9,584 bases of DNA from an uncultured Desulfohalobiaceae bacterium (GCA_913055195.1 CAJXJU010000023.1:1-9584); one strand, 5' to 3'. Positions 1-7,252 are shown, counted from the first letter of the stretch. Notes: generated by a model from the letters alone, not told the origin. Translations and numbers: made by a program.

Positions 1-33
1 ACCGTAGGGGCACCCCCCAGGGCTGTCTTATCT

Positions 34-236
34 AAATCCGAAATTCGAATTTCGAAATTCGAAACAAATTCAAATTTTCAAATGACAAAAACTTCTTGGC
101 CTACAGGCAGGTGGATATCTTTAATCCGATGTAACTCTTATGTCTGCAATTTAGCTCTAACTACCTTTTTGTTTAGGGTTTTGGTCATTTGGTCATTTGA
201 TATTGTTTCGGATTTCGGATTTCGCAATTCGATTTT
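34..236. repeat. Inverted pair of degenerate cgaaatccgaaac-type repeats
   Basis: The non-coding left end (1-332) contains a repeat in two opposite copies. The left copy core (53-86) and the reverse complement of the right copy core (184-217) align over 34 positions with about 28 identities; both contain cgaaat[t/c]cgaaacaa, then tcaaat and caaatgac. The left arm also holds overlapping 16-bp perfect palindromes at 39-54 and 46-61. The right arm has a tandem ggtcattt at 183-198. The roughly 100 bp between the arms (87-183) shows no gene or recognised motif. The rest of the region (1-33 and 237-332) also shows nothing recognisable beyond a G/C-rich start and a doubled aaaactc near 330. The arrangement resembles a small inverted-repeat or MITE-like element, but no target-site duplication or transposase is visible, so its nature is not established. 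Confidence 0.7.
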
Positions 237-332
237 TTTTAATAATCACAGTAAGTTAGACATTGTTATTATGAATGTTCTTTAAACGTCAAAATTTAAA
301 TGCGATTGCTCTGTACCCCCCTCACTCAAAAC

Positions 333-2468
333 TCAAAACTCTAAGCACAATGAGACCGTATCAAAGAAAAAAGCGCTGAAAAACCGTGAATCAAATTTTT
401 TAAGCCCCCTCTGCCAGATTTCATTCTGAATTTTAAATAAATCCAAACGCAGGCCGAGTGTTTTACTCCGCTCCATAATTCTGGTCATCTGCTTCCAATT
501 TTGGTTATAAAAACAATCCCACAGGCCATTCTCGACTTCGCTGGAAATCTTTTGTTGCCAAAAAGGGTTGGCGGACAAAAACTTTTTTAAATAATTAATA
601 AAGTCTTCTCCCTTCTCCTGAAAGAATATATAATGCAAAATCAGCCCGGGAAGAAAATCTTTAACCTGATCAAAAACTTCTGTCTGTCCTTCTTCCCATG
701 GTTGAAAATAAGGGAACAAATCCTCTCCTGACCTTATCAGTCCTCTCCACATCTGACCCTGTTTTTGTCTGGCAAGCTTAAAAAGTAAATATTTCTTTAG
801 ATTAGGCCCAAACTCTTGAGTATCTCCTTCACCTCTCTCCGACTCTAAATCAATCTTTTCTTCTTTTAATAATTTTGGCCAGACAATGGTTATCTGTTTC
901 TCTTTCAAAAAAAGCTTTACCCCACTGAAATCCAGTCGCATACTATTTTTTTGTAAGACATGACCAAGGCTGACCAATTTTTTTCTTGTCACCTGATTGG
1001 GCTTAATCATGTTTATCCAGATATTTCGTCCATCACCTACACCCGGGTCATTAGAAAATGCCTCTTCCAGAATCTGCACAAATGGCTCTTCAATATCCGG
1101 CCCGCCTGACTCCTGCATAAGCTCCATGCTGCGCAAAGCGTTTTTTAAGCTATTTAACGGTTCAATGCGTCCGATATCATCAAAAAACCAGGCGCAACTC
1201 GCAAAACTGGCCAGGGCGAATCGCTGCATCTCCAGGAGAGAAAAGGCCAGGTTCAAATCCTTTTTTGAAGCTCCAGGCACTAAATAAACATGCCCAAACT
1301 CTTCCTGACTTACTTTACCGCAAAGACACTTCCCATAATCCAATAACGCGCTGTCAGGACTTTTAAATAATTTCCTGCCCACGCGCCTGAAATGTTCGTC
1401 CACGTAATACTTGAGATAATTCAAAGCCCTCCGTAAGGGTTTTCGCCAGCTCTGGCGCCAACCAGGATGGCCGCCAGCGGTGCATCCGCAATCATCCTGC
1501 CAGCGCATAAGCCCATGAACGCAACTCCAGGAGGTTTTCTCCCTGATCCTTACTTTTTTTTGCGGTGGATTGCGATGAAGATAAGAAGCCAGATTGACCA
1601 GTTTGATGGCATCCCGATTTTTCAGGGCCTGCTCAATAACATAGGCCAGGGCCATTTCACCAAATTTAAAATGATGACCATAAGACTCTCCATCTGTGGC
1701 TAAAGTCAAAAGCCCACCTGAATGAGCACTTACTATTTTCTGCCAGAATCTCTCACCATCCCTTAAATAATTATCAAAGGCCACTCCATGCGATAAAGAA
1801 CCATTATAAAAAAAGACTGCTATACTCTGCCCTGAGGGCAAATTAACCAGATAGGGTATAGATGTATCCAGGCTCGTCTCATCTACCGAAATCCAGTTTT
1901 CACTATCAAGATCAGCCACAGCCATAGCCTGCCTGGGAGCAAGAATAGTAAACTCAATTTTTGCTCTGGCCAGAGCATCTAAGGTAGGAATATCCACGCC
2001 GGTTTCCGGCAACCACATACCCTGTGGCCTGCGTCCAAAGCGATGCTCAAAATCTGCTATGGCCCAGGAAATTTCAACATCCCTATCGAGATCAGTGGTT
2101 AAAGGCATGATTATATGATGATAAGCCTGGGCCAGAGCATTGCCATACCCGGATCTCTGGACACTTTTCCTGTCACCCTCAATTAGCCGGGCATAAACCT
2201 GAGGAGCTTTATCTTCCATCCAGGTGAGGAGAGTTGGCCCAAAATTAAAGCTAATCCATTCATAACAATTGATGATGTTAAAAATTTTTCCCTCTTGATT
2301 CAGCCTGCGGGCAAAAGCCAGCGGTTCATAACACTCCCGCGTAATCCGCTCATTCCAATTGGCAAAGGGCGCTGCACTACCTTCTGGCAACACCTCATCC
2401 AGCCAGGGATCAAAACGCGGTGGTTGATAGAAATGGCCGTGAATGCAAAAAAAATTAAAATTATTCAT
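333..2468 (-). CDS. Glycoside hydrolase family 57 protein with DUF3536 region
   Basis: This is a 711-residue protein, probably a cytoplasmic alpha-glucan-acting enzyme of family GH57 (amylase, glucanotransferase or branching-type). Visible family signatures, numbered from the chosen start, are an N-terminal HGHFYQPPR at 10-18 (the HQP-type motif), MWLPETGVD at 151-159 with Glu155 as likely nucleophile, and LATDGESYGHH at 256-266 with Asp259 as likely acid/base. The segment SWSCVHGLMRWQDDCGC (313-329) is typical of the DUF3536 subgroup, which makes up the second half. No signal peptide or membrane segment is seen. The frame is open to a TTG at 2555. I chose the ATG at 2468 because it has GGTGGAT 5 nt upstream and because the HGHFYQPP motif lies close to the N terminus in this family. 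It is transcribed divergently from the rdgC-like gene. By inference it could act in storage polyglucose metabolism. The exact substrate cannot be read from the sequence. Confidence 0.9.
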   Translation of the reverse strand: MNNFNFFCIHGHFYQPPRFDPWLDEVLPEGSAAPFANWNERITRECYEPLAFARRLNQEGKIFNIINCYEWISFNFGPTLLTWMEDKAPQVYARLIEGDRKSVQRSGYGNALAQAYHHIIMPLTTDLDRDVEISWAIADFEHRFGRRPQGMWLPETGVDIPTLDALARAKIEFTILAPRQAMAVADLDSENWISVDETSLDTSIPYLVNLPSGQSIAVFFYNGSLSHGVAFDNYLRDGERFWQKIVSAHSGGLLTLATDGESYGHHFKFGEMALAYVIEQALKNRDAIKLVNLASYLHRNPPQKKVRIREKTSWSCVHGLMRWQDDCGCTAGGHPGWRQSWRKPLRRALNYLKYYVDEHFRRVGRKLFKSPDSALLDYGKCLCGKVSQEEFGHVYLVPGASKKDLNLAFSLLEMQRFALASFASCAWFFDDIGRIEPLNSLKNALRSMELMQESGGPDIEEPFVQILEEAFSNDPGVGDGRNIWINMIKPNQVTRKKLVSLGHVLQKNSMRLDFSGVKLFLKEKQITIVWPKLLKEEKIDLESERGEGDTQEFGPNLKKYLLFKLARQKQGQMWRGLIRSGEDLFPYFQPWEEGQTEVFDQVKDFLPGLILHYIFFQEKGEDFINYLKKFLSANPFWQQKISSEVENGLWDCFYNQNWKQMTRIMERSKTLGLRLDLFKIQNEIWQRGLKKFDSRFFSAFFFDTVSLCLEF

Positions 2469-2487
2469 ATTAGATCCACCCAAACTT

Positions 2488-2516
2488 CTTATCTCTTGCC
2501 TTTTAAAAAAAATCAA
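2488..2516 (-). promoter_or_regulatory. Candidate sigma-70-type promoter for the GH57 gene
   Basis: On the minus strand TTGATT (2516-2511) and GATAAG (2493-2488) are separated by 17 nt, each matching 4 of 6 consensus bases. Transcription would begin only about 10-15 nt before the ATG at 2468, leaving a very short leader that still contains the GGTGGAT ribosome-binding sequence. The region is AT-rich, so chance matches are possible. Confidence 0.35.
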
Positions 2517-2521
2517 GGCAA
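2496..2521. promoter_or_regulatory. Inverted repeat, possible operator between divergent genes
   Basis: TTGCCTT (2496-2502) and AAGGCAA (2515-2521) form a perfect 7-bp inverted repeat around an AT-rich 12-nt centre. It lies in the 87-bp gap between the GH57 and rdgC-like genes and overlaps the spacer and -35 of the candidate GH57 promoter. This geometry suits a repressor or dual regulator site. It could also simply form a small hairpin in either leader transcript. Confidence 0.4.
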
Positions 2522-2555
2522 ACTTTAAACAACTATTTTTCAGCAAGGAGAACAA

Positions 2556-3173
2556 ATGGGAATATTAAGCAACAGCCTTAGCCTGACCAGATATAAAATC
2601 GTGGGCAATGTGCCAGACTCTCTCTGGCCTGAAATTCAAACCAGATTGCTCAAATTTTCTTTTCGAGATATTGATCACACAGCAGACGAACGCAGTTTTG
2701 GCTGGGTTTGCTTTGATAATATGCTCGATCCTGCCTGGCAAACAGCTCCTCCAGAAAAGGGAGAATATCTTGCCTTTGCCCTTAGACTGGATACCAGACG
2801 GTTGCCTGCTGCCGTCTTAAACAAACATTTTCAGCTTTTTTTAAGCGATTACATGGCTGATCTTAAGAAAAAAGGAATACAAAACATTTCCAGACAGAAG
2901 AAAAAAGAGCTCAAGGAGATGGTAAAGGCACAACTAATGGCCAAAATACTGCCTGTGCCAGCCTATTTTGATGTAGTCTGGGACATGGGGAAAAATATTG
3001 TCTATTTTGCCTCAACAAGGCCCAAGATTCTGGAATTATTTGAGGAACTTTTTGCCAGAACCTTTGAACTACACCTTGAACCTCAGAATCCTTTTTTTAT
3101 GGCACTTAATATTCTTGGAGAAGAACAATTATCAAAGCTAGAAGCATTAGAACCCACTCTGCTGGCATTGTAA
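2556..3173 (+). CDS. rdgC: RdgC-like recombination-associated protein (short form)
   Basis: This is a 205-residue cytoplasmic protein that I recognise as related to the N-terminal two thirds of RdgC, the ring-shaped DNA-binding protein that modulates RecA-dependent recombination in proteobacteria. Shared features are the opening LSLTRYKI-like strand, a RSFGWV segment near 47-52 comparable to the GWVPP region of E. coli RdgC, a Lys/Arg-rich helix (SRQKKKELKEMVKAQL, 112-127) matching the KKTEKDSLKDEV region, and a following ILPVPAYFDVVWDMGKNIVYF strand pair. E. coli RdgC is about 300 residues, so the C-terminal third is missing here, yet the ORF ends cleanly and shows no frameshift. The start is supported by AAGGAG 5 nt before the ATG. 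It is followed after 46 bp by the unknown gene at 3220, probably on the same transcript. Family assignment is by similarity recalled from memory; its activity is inferred. Confidence 0.7.
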   Translation: MGILSNSLSLTRYKIVGNVPDSLWPEIQTRLLKFSFRDIDHTADERSFGWVCFDNMLDPAWQTAPPEKGEYLAFALRLDTRRLPAAVLNKHFQLFLSDYMADLKKKGIQNISRQKKKELKEMVKAQLMAKILPVPAYFDVVWDMGKNIVYFASTRPKILELFEELFARTFELHLEPQNPFFMALNILGEEQLSKLEALEPTLLAL

Positions 3174-3219
3174 AAATTTACATAAAGGACTTATAGGAAG
3201 ATGGGCGGGAGAAAATTAT

Positions 3220-4026
3220 ATGCTTGAATTTTCAAAAAAAGTTAAAAATTTGTTTTTGATAAAAACAGCCAGGGAAAACCGGGCATTATCCAAGGATTTT
3301 GACATAGTTGAAATGCCCATTGAAGGGGTTGTGGCCTACTGGCTCTCACTGAAAAAAATTCTGGGAAACAAAAAAAATAACACGTTACTGGAGCAGGAAA
3401 TTAAAAATACCTCCGAACCTTATGTCAAACATTTACTTGAATTATTAAATACATCTCTTAAGCCCGAACAAATTGCCAGGTTTGCCGCCATCAAAAAAAA
3501 GACCATACTCAAAGACTTACAGCGCAAACTAATACTTATGTCTATTTCTATTCTTGGAATGAGCACCAATGAAAATCCTCAAAAAGTCCTTTTACGTATT
3601 ATATCCAAATTTCCCATTTCACCAATCTATGAACAACAGGTCTTTGAGGCCGCCCAGACCATTGTGAATAACCTGAATCAAAAAAATTTAAACAAGGATA
3701 AATTCTTTAACATTGATCACCGACTCAAGATTGAGTCGCTCATCATTAATCTGATCATTTATAACATGCTTGCCCGCCGTAAAAATCACCAGGAACTCAC
3801 CAAATTTTTGCCTTATATCAGATCATTTTACTTTGCCGAAGGGCTATCCTTAATTATAGATGGGTTTGATTATGATTTTATTAAGTATCGGTTGAACTTA
3901 CAAAAAAAAGAAATCCTGGAGCATACTGAGACCAAAATGGATTTATCCGCAGATCTCTGCGTAGGCATAAAATTAAATCTTGCCTACGCAGAGCTGCGTA
4001 CAATTGCCAGATCTTATTTACTCTGA
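3220..4026 (+). CDS. Hypothetical 268-residue helical protein
   Basis: I do not recognise this protein. It is 268 residues long, rich in Lys, Asn, Ile and Leu, and predicted by eye to be almost entirely alpha-helical, with no signal peptide, no convincing membrane segment and no cysteine motif. Basic patches occur at 44-53 and 92-103. Residues 207-225 (AEGLSLIIDGFDYDFIKYRL, without the first Ala) faintly resemble the EGLLxIxxGxNPxxIxxKL segment of the MotA/ExbB cytoplasmic region. However, the four membrane helices of MotA are absent, so this is only a hint. GGGAG at 3207-3211, 8 nt before the ATG, supports the start. It follows rdgC after 46 bp in the same orientation and overlaps the end of echF by 13 bp in convergent orientation. 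Its last 26 codons carry a strong hairpin. The gene is visibly more AT-rich than the ech operon. Confidence 0.75.
   Translation: MLEFSKKVKNLFLIKTARENRALSKDFDIVEMPIEGVVAYWLSLKKILGNKKNNTLLEQEIKNTSEPYVKHLLELLNTSLKPEQIARFAAIKKKTILKDLQRKLILMSISILGMSTNENPQKVLLRIISKFPISPIYEQQVFEAAQTIVNNLNQKNLNKDKFFNIDHRLKIESLIINLIIYNMLARRKNHQELTKFLPYIRSFYFAEGLSLIIDGFDYDFIKYRLNLQKKEILEHTETKMDLSADLCVGIKLNLAYAELRTIARSYLL
3949..3997. terminator. Strong hairpin at the convergent junction, possible 3' end
   Basis: The arms ctctgcgtaggca (3955-3967) and tgcctacgcagag (3981-3993) pair perfectly over 13 bp with a 13-nt AT-rich loop. Four more pairs (gcag 3949-3952 with ctgc 3994-3997) form beyond a 2-nt bulge. Read on the minus strand, the hairpin starts 17 nt after the echF stop codon, the usual place for an intrinsic terminator. 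No run of U follows on either strand, so it may act as an RNA 3'-end stabiliser or a Rho-assisted stop rather than a classic terminator. It also lies within the last codons of the opposing gene. Confidence 0.5.
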
Positions 4027-4373
4027 TCGACCTGCTCTTCTACTGGCTTTTCCATTATTTTTACAACCTTCTGGATTACTGGCTCCCTGTATTGTCCTTT
4101 AAAGTATAAACACTTTGTAGGACAACTGTCCGCACAAATGCCGCAATAAATGCACGCAAAGGGATCAACCTGCCAGATACCTTTCTTTTTATCCACTGTA
4201 ATACAGGCAGCAGGACATTTACGCGCGCAAATGCCGCATAATTTGCATCCTGCTATATCTATATCCAGTTCTCCACGCACATTTTCAAAAGGCTCCCGCT
4301 TCTCTATGGGATAGAGCCTTGTGGCGCTCTTAGAAAAGAGATTCTTTAATATGGTTGGCGTAAAATGAAGCAT
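4014..4373 (-). CDS. echF: Ech hydrogenase subunit F, 2x[4Fe-4S] ferredoxin-like
   Basis: This is a 119-residue NuoI-like subunit that relays electrons between soluble ferredoxin and the small subunit EchC on the cytoplasmic face. Two classic [4Fe-4S] motifs are intact: CKLCGICARKCP with Cys43, 46, 49 and 53, and CIYCGICADSCP with Cys74, 77, 80 and 84. The N-terminal 35 residues (MLHFTPTILKNLFSKSATRLYP) carry the amphipathic helix usual for membrane-proximal NuoI-type subunits. The frame extends upstream to 4421, but the ATG at 4373 is preferred because it has GAGGT 7 nt upstream and lies 23 bp after echE. The longer version would overlap the end of echE. It is the last gene of the operon. 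Its 3' end overlaps the opposing 268-residue gene by 13 bp, with a hairpin just downstream. Confidence 0.93.
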   Translation of the reverse strand: MLHFTPTILKNLFSKSATRLYPIEKREPFENVRGELDIDIAGCKLCGICARKCPAACITVDKKKGIWQVDPFACIYCGICADSCPTKCLYFKGQYREPVIQKVVKIMEKPVEEQVDQSK

Positions 4374-4396
4374 AATAACTACCTCACGTTTTATAA

Positions 4397-5473
4397 TTAT
4401 CTTTCTGTGCAACTGATACACGGATCAATGGAAAGCACAACCACAGGGACATTTGCCAGTTCCGTTCCTGGCAACATGGCCAGAAGGGGCGGAATATTGG
4501 CAAAAGTAGGAGTGCGGATTCTTAGCCGATCCAGGTGCTTTTTGCCTGATGCCCTGACGTAATAAAGCAATTCACCCCTTGGCTGTTCGCTGCGGGTAAT
4601 AACCTCTCCTTCTGGATTGCCCTTTACTTTGACGTTAATTTCACCCTCTGGCAGTTTATTGATGGCCTGACGAATCAAATCAAAAGATTGTAAAACTTCT
4701 CTGTAGCGAACTTTACACCTTGCATAGGAGTCGCCATCATTTTCCACAACTGGCTCGAAATCCAGCATAGCATAGCCAGAGTAACCGGTTTGCCTTACAT
4801 CCTGGGCTATGCCACTACCTCTTCCTGTGGGCCCACACGCTCCCAGTTCATAGGCCTTTTCCCTGGTCAAAACACCCTGGCCTCTGGTTCTCTTTTGCAC
4901 TGAATAATCATCCAGAAATACCTTGCCCAGCTCTTTATATTCCTTTTCAGCATCGTCCAGAACACTCAAAATCCACTGACACTGCTCAGGAGAAAGGTCA
5001 CGACGCACGCCGCCAATAACATTTACCGAAATAATTACCCTGTTGCCCGCTGTTGCCTCCATCACATCCATTATCTTTTCCCTGATGCGCCAGGTCTGCA
5101 TAAAAAGGCTTTCAAAGCCAAAACCATCTGCAAAAAGACCCAGCCAGAGCAGGTGGCTATGAACCCTGTGAAGCTCAGACCAGATAACGCGCAACAGATG
5201 TGCTCTGGGAGGCACTTCAATATTCATCAAGGCCTCAATGGCCTGGGCATAAGTTGCTGCATGAATACAACTACAAATGCCACATACCCTTTCCACCACC
5301 TGAACCAATTGATGAAAATCCTTTATATCAGCAAGTTTCTCCAGCCCACGATGGATGTATCCAAGCTGTGGCACAGCCTCTGTTACTATCTCATCCTTTG
5401 TGGTGAGTGTCAGATGTATCGGCTCCGGCAGAACCGGATGCTGAGGGCCAAAAGGTATTACAGTTGGGGCCAT
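4397..5473 (-). CDS. echE: Ech hydrogenase large subunit (NiFe active site)
   Basis: This 358-residue large subunit binds the Ni-Fe centre and is homologous to NuoD. The N-terminal L1 motif ERVCGICSCIH (61-71) supplies Cys64 and Cys67. The C-terminal L2 motif DPCISCTER (350-358) supplies Cys352 and Cys355. All four nickel ligands are therefore present and the protein should be catalytically competent. It ends immediately after the L2 motif, so there is no C-terminal extension for a maturation protease to remove; to my knowledge this is shared with other Ech and CooH large subunits. Internal segments such as ELHRVHSHLLWLGLFADGFGF (from Glu100, central part) are typical of group 4 hydrogenase and complex I NuoD proteins. 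The ATG overlaps the echD stop by one base (TAATG), with GGAGGG 8 nt upstream, implying translational coupling. Confidence 0.96.
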   Translation of the reverse strand: MAPTVIPFGPQHPVLPEPIHLTLTTKDEIVTEAVPQLGYIHRGLEKLADIKDFHQLVQVVERVCGICSCIHAATYAQAIEALMNIEVPPRAHLLRVIWSELHRVHSHLLWLGLFADGFGFESLFMQTWRIREKIMDVMEATAGNRVIISVNVIGGVRRDLSPEQCQWILSVLDDAEKEYKELGKVFLDDYSVQKRTRGQGVLTREKAYELGACGPTGRGSGIAQDVRQTGYSGYAMLDFEPVVENDGDSYARCKVRYREVLQSFDLIRQAINKLPEGEINVKVKGNPEGEVITRSEQPRGELLYYVRASGKKHLDRLRIRTPTFANIPPLLAMLPGTELANVPVVVLSIDPCISCTER

Positions 5474-5853
5474 TATTTCTTCCCTCCGTCTTCTTGTTTA
5501 ATGCTCATGGAACAATAAGGTGCCCTGATCCCTGCTTCTTCGTCCAGATACAAATGTCCGCCAAAACTAAGAACCAGGTCTTTAAATTCAACGCCAAAAT
5601 GATCCTGAATCTCGTTTTCAATGAGAAAAGCGCAAAAATAAATACCAGAAATGGACTGCAAAGGTGTGTTTTTATCCATCTGGACGCGCAGGTTGACCGT
5701 TTTAAAGTCTTTGTCAAAATGATAAATTATCTCCAATTTGTCTCCAACCTCAACAGGACTCATTGTCACCAGACGATAACCTTCATTTTTCAATCTGGTA
5801 ACTTCATCCAGAAGCCTGGAATCTTCCAGTGTTGTTATATTTCTATCTATCAT
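5473..5853 (-). CDS. echD: Ech hydrogenase subunit D, NuoC-like
   Basis: This 126-residue peripheral subunit is homologous to the 30-kDa NuoC subunit of complex I, in the short form usual for Ech. It carries no cofactor and is thought to help hold the EchC/EchE/EchF module together. The segment GIYFCAFLIENEIQDHFGVEFKDL (70-93, described by its core ENEIQDHFGVEF) matches the conserved NuoC region with its acidic pairs. A GTG at 5868 is also in frame, but the ATG at 5853 is preferred because GGAG lies 7 nt upstream. With this start the gene overlaps echC by 11 bp; it joins echE through a one-base stop-start overlap. No cysteine motif or membrane segment is present. Confidence 0.9.
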   Translation of the reverse strand: MIDRNITTLEDSRLLDEVTRLKNEGYRLVTMSPVEVGDKLEIIYHFDKDFKTVNLRVQMDKNTPLQSISGIYFCAFLIENEIQDHFGVEFKDLVLSFGGHLYLDEEAGIRAPYCSMSIKQEDGGKK

Positions 5854-6319
5854 CTTCTTGCTCCACACAGTTTTTTAGATTTTCTGACTTTTCTGCCAGA
5901 ATGCCCAATGCTTTTACAACACCGTCAATTATTGCCTCTGGCTTGGGCGGACAGCCAGGCACATAAACATCCACCGGAATTGCCTTATCAACACCACCTA
6001 AAATATTATAGGCGTCCCGGAAAATACCTCCTGTATTGCCACAGGCGCCCACACACACAACAACTTTTGGATCAGGCATCTGCGCATAAATATTTTGCAG
6101 GACATGTTTATTGCGATTATTTACCCCGCCTGTCACCAATAAAATATCAGCATGTTTAGGATTACCGGCATTAATGATGCCAAAACGTTCAACATCATAA
6201 AGGGGGGTTAAACAGGCAAGGATCTCAATATCGCAGCCATTGCAGCTACTGCAATCATAGTGCAAAAGCCACGGAGATTTAATCCTGGATTTTTTGATCA
6301 AATTTTTAATAGCTTGCAT
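5843..6319 (-). CDS. echC: Ech hydrogenase small subunit, NuoB-like [4Fe-4S]
   Basis: This 158-residue small subunit carries the proximal [4Fe-4S] cluster next to the Ni-Fe site and is homologous to NuoB. The cysteines are visible: Cys26 and Cys29 in CNGCDIE (with Cys23 just before), Cys93 in VGACGNTGGIF and Cys123 in VPGCPPKPEAI. The preceding SPWLLHYDCSSCNGCD and following LTPLYDVERFGI are typical of Ech small subunits. It is much shorter than small subunits of uptake hydrogenases, has no Tat signal and lacks the additional clusters, as expected for a group 4 enzyme. AGAGG 6 nt before the ATG supports the start. It begins 35 bp after echB and overlaps echD by 11 bp. Confidence 0.96.
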   Translation of the reverse strand: MQAIKNLIKKSRIKSPWLLHYDCSSCNGCDIEILACLTPLYDVERFGIINAGNPKHADILLVTGGVNNRNKHVLQNIYAQMPDPKVVVCVGACGNTGGIFRDAYNILGGVDKAIPVDVYVPGCPPKPEAIIDGVVKALGILAEKSENLKNCVEQEDDR

Positions 6320-6354
6320 TGCAAACCTCTTTCTCTATTTTTTTATTACAAAAG

Positions 6355-7224
6355 TTAATTCACAAACCTATTGGCATATAAAAATGCAATATTAAAAAAG
6401 GCCAGAGAAATGCCAACGCCCCAGACATAAGTCAACATCCAGCGCCAGGTTGCCCTGGTGACCAGATTATCAACAACTACTTCAGCCGCATAAGTAACAA
6501 TCAACAACAACAAAAGGCCAATCCAGCTGGTGCTCCAGAACAAACCACATATACCAAGCACGAGCATAATTTCATACCAGTGGGCAATTTCAATCAGGGC
6601 CAGGTGAGGGCCTGAATATTCAGTCAAAACCCCTTTTACTATTTCCTGATGGCCATGATGCGAAGTTGAAATATCAAATGGCGACTTGCGCAATTTAATG
6701 GTCAATGCAAAACCAAGCACCAGATAGATAAGTGGCAAGCTCAAAAAAATAGGTCTGGGATAGCTTAAAATATCATCAATCTTAAAACTGCCAGTCACAA
6801 AATAAATGCTTACAAAGACCACAATCAAAAGAGGCTCATAAGTAAGCATCTGGATCAGCTCTCTCTGTGCCCCAATCTGGCTATACGGTGAAGGCGTAGA
6901 AGATGCGCCAATGGCCAGAAAAACTGAGCCAATTGTCAAAACAAAGAAAATCATCAATAAGTCTGATCGCAGGGCAAAGAGCAAAACAGAACTCACTGCT
7001 GAAATAAGATAAATCCAGGCACAAAACACCTGCGTGCCATTAACCATCATTTTACTTTTGCCCAACAATTTAAAGACATCATAAAAAGGCTGCAAAATAG
7101 GAGGCCCATAGCGTCCCTGCAACCTGGCAGTCAGTTTCCGGTCAAGTCCGGCTATCAATCCTCCCAGCAGCGGAGTCAAAATAACAGCTAAAATAGCTAT
7201 TATAATATTGGATACCGTAAACAT
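6355..7224 (-). CDS. echB: Ech hydrogenase membrane subunit B, NuoH-like
   Basis: This 289-residue integral membrane protein is homologous to NuoH and anchors the catalytic module to the ion-translocating arm. About eight hydrophobic helices can be traced, roughly at 5-25, 68-88, 91-108, 131-147, 158-177, 215-231, 235-251 and 264-285. Conserved cytoplasmic loops are visible: LDRKLTARLQGRYGPP (27-42), AQRELIQMLTYEP (119-131) with its charged residues, and SPFDISTSHHGHQEIVKG (181-198) leading to TEYSGP with Glu202. These loops face EchC and EchE in related complexes. GGGAG 7 nt upstream supports the ATG; a second GGAG abuts the start codon. It lies 28 bp after echA and 35 bp before echC. Confidence 0.95.
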   Translation of the reverse strand: MFTVSNIIIAILAVILTPLLGGLIAGLDRKLTARLQGRYGPPILQPFYDVFKLLGKSKMMVNGTQVFCAWIYLISAVSSVLLFALRSDLLMIFFVLTIGSVFLAIGASSTPSPYSQIGAQRELIQMLTYEPLLIVVFVSIYFVTGSFKIDDILSYPRPIFLSLPLIYLVLGFALTIKLRKSPFDISTSHHGHQEIVKGVLTEYSGPHLALIEIAHWYEIMLVLGICGLFWSTSWIGLLLLLIVTYAAEVVVDNLVTRATWRWMLTYVWGVGISLAFFNIAFLYANRFVN

Positions 7225-7252
7225 CTCCTTACTCCCTTATAGAAAATTATTT

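Noticed and set aside
34..240. CRISPR-like array in the repetitive left end
   Set aside because: The repeats are short, degenerate, partly inverted and without regular unique spacers; no cas genes are present.
82..285. 67-residue ORF on the plus strand near the left end
   Set aside because: It runs through the right repeat arm, has no ribosome-binding site and shows no family-like features, so it is taken as chance.
2469..2555. 29-residue N-terminal extension of the GH57 protein from a TTG codon
   Set aside because: It would fill the whole divergent promoter region and lacks a ribosome-binding site; the ATG at 2468 has one and places the HGHFYQPP motif correctly.
3201..3227. Eight-codon leader ORF overlapping the start of the 268-residue gene
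   Set aside because: Its purine-rich sequence abuts the ATG with no spacing, and such short ORFs are expected by chance; there is no attenuator-like structure.
4374..4421. Longer echF start giving 16 extra residues
   Set aside because: It overlaps the end of echE and has a poorer initiation context than the ATG at 4373, which has GAGGT 7 nt upstream.
5407..6159. 250-residue ORF on the plus strand opposite echC/echD
   Set aside because: It lies antisense to well-supported hydrogenase genes and its composition is that of a reverse-frame shadow.
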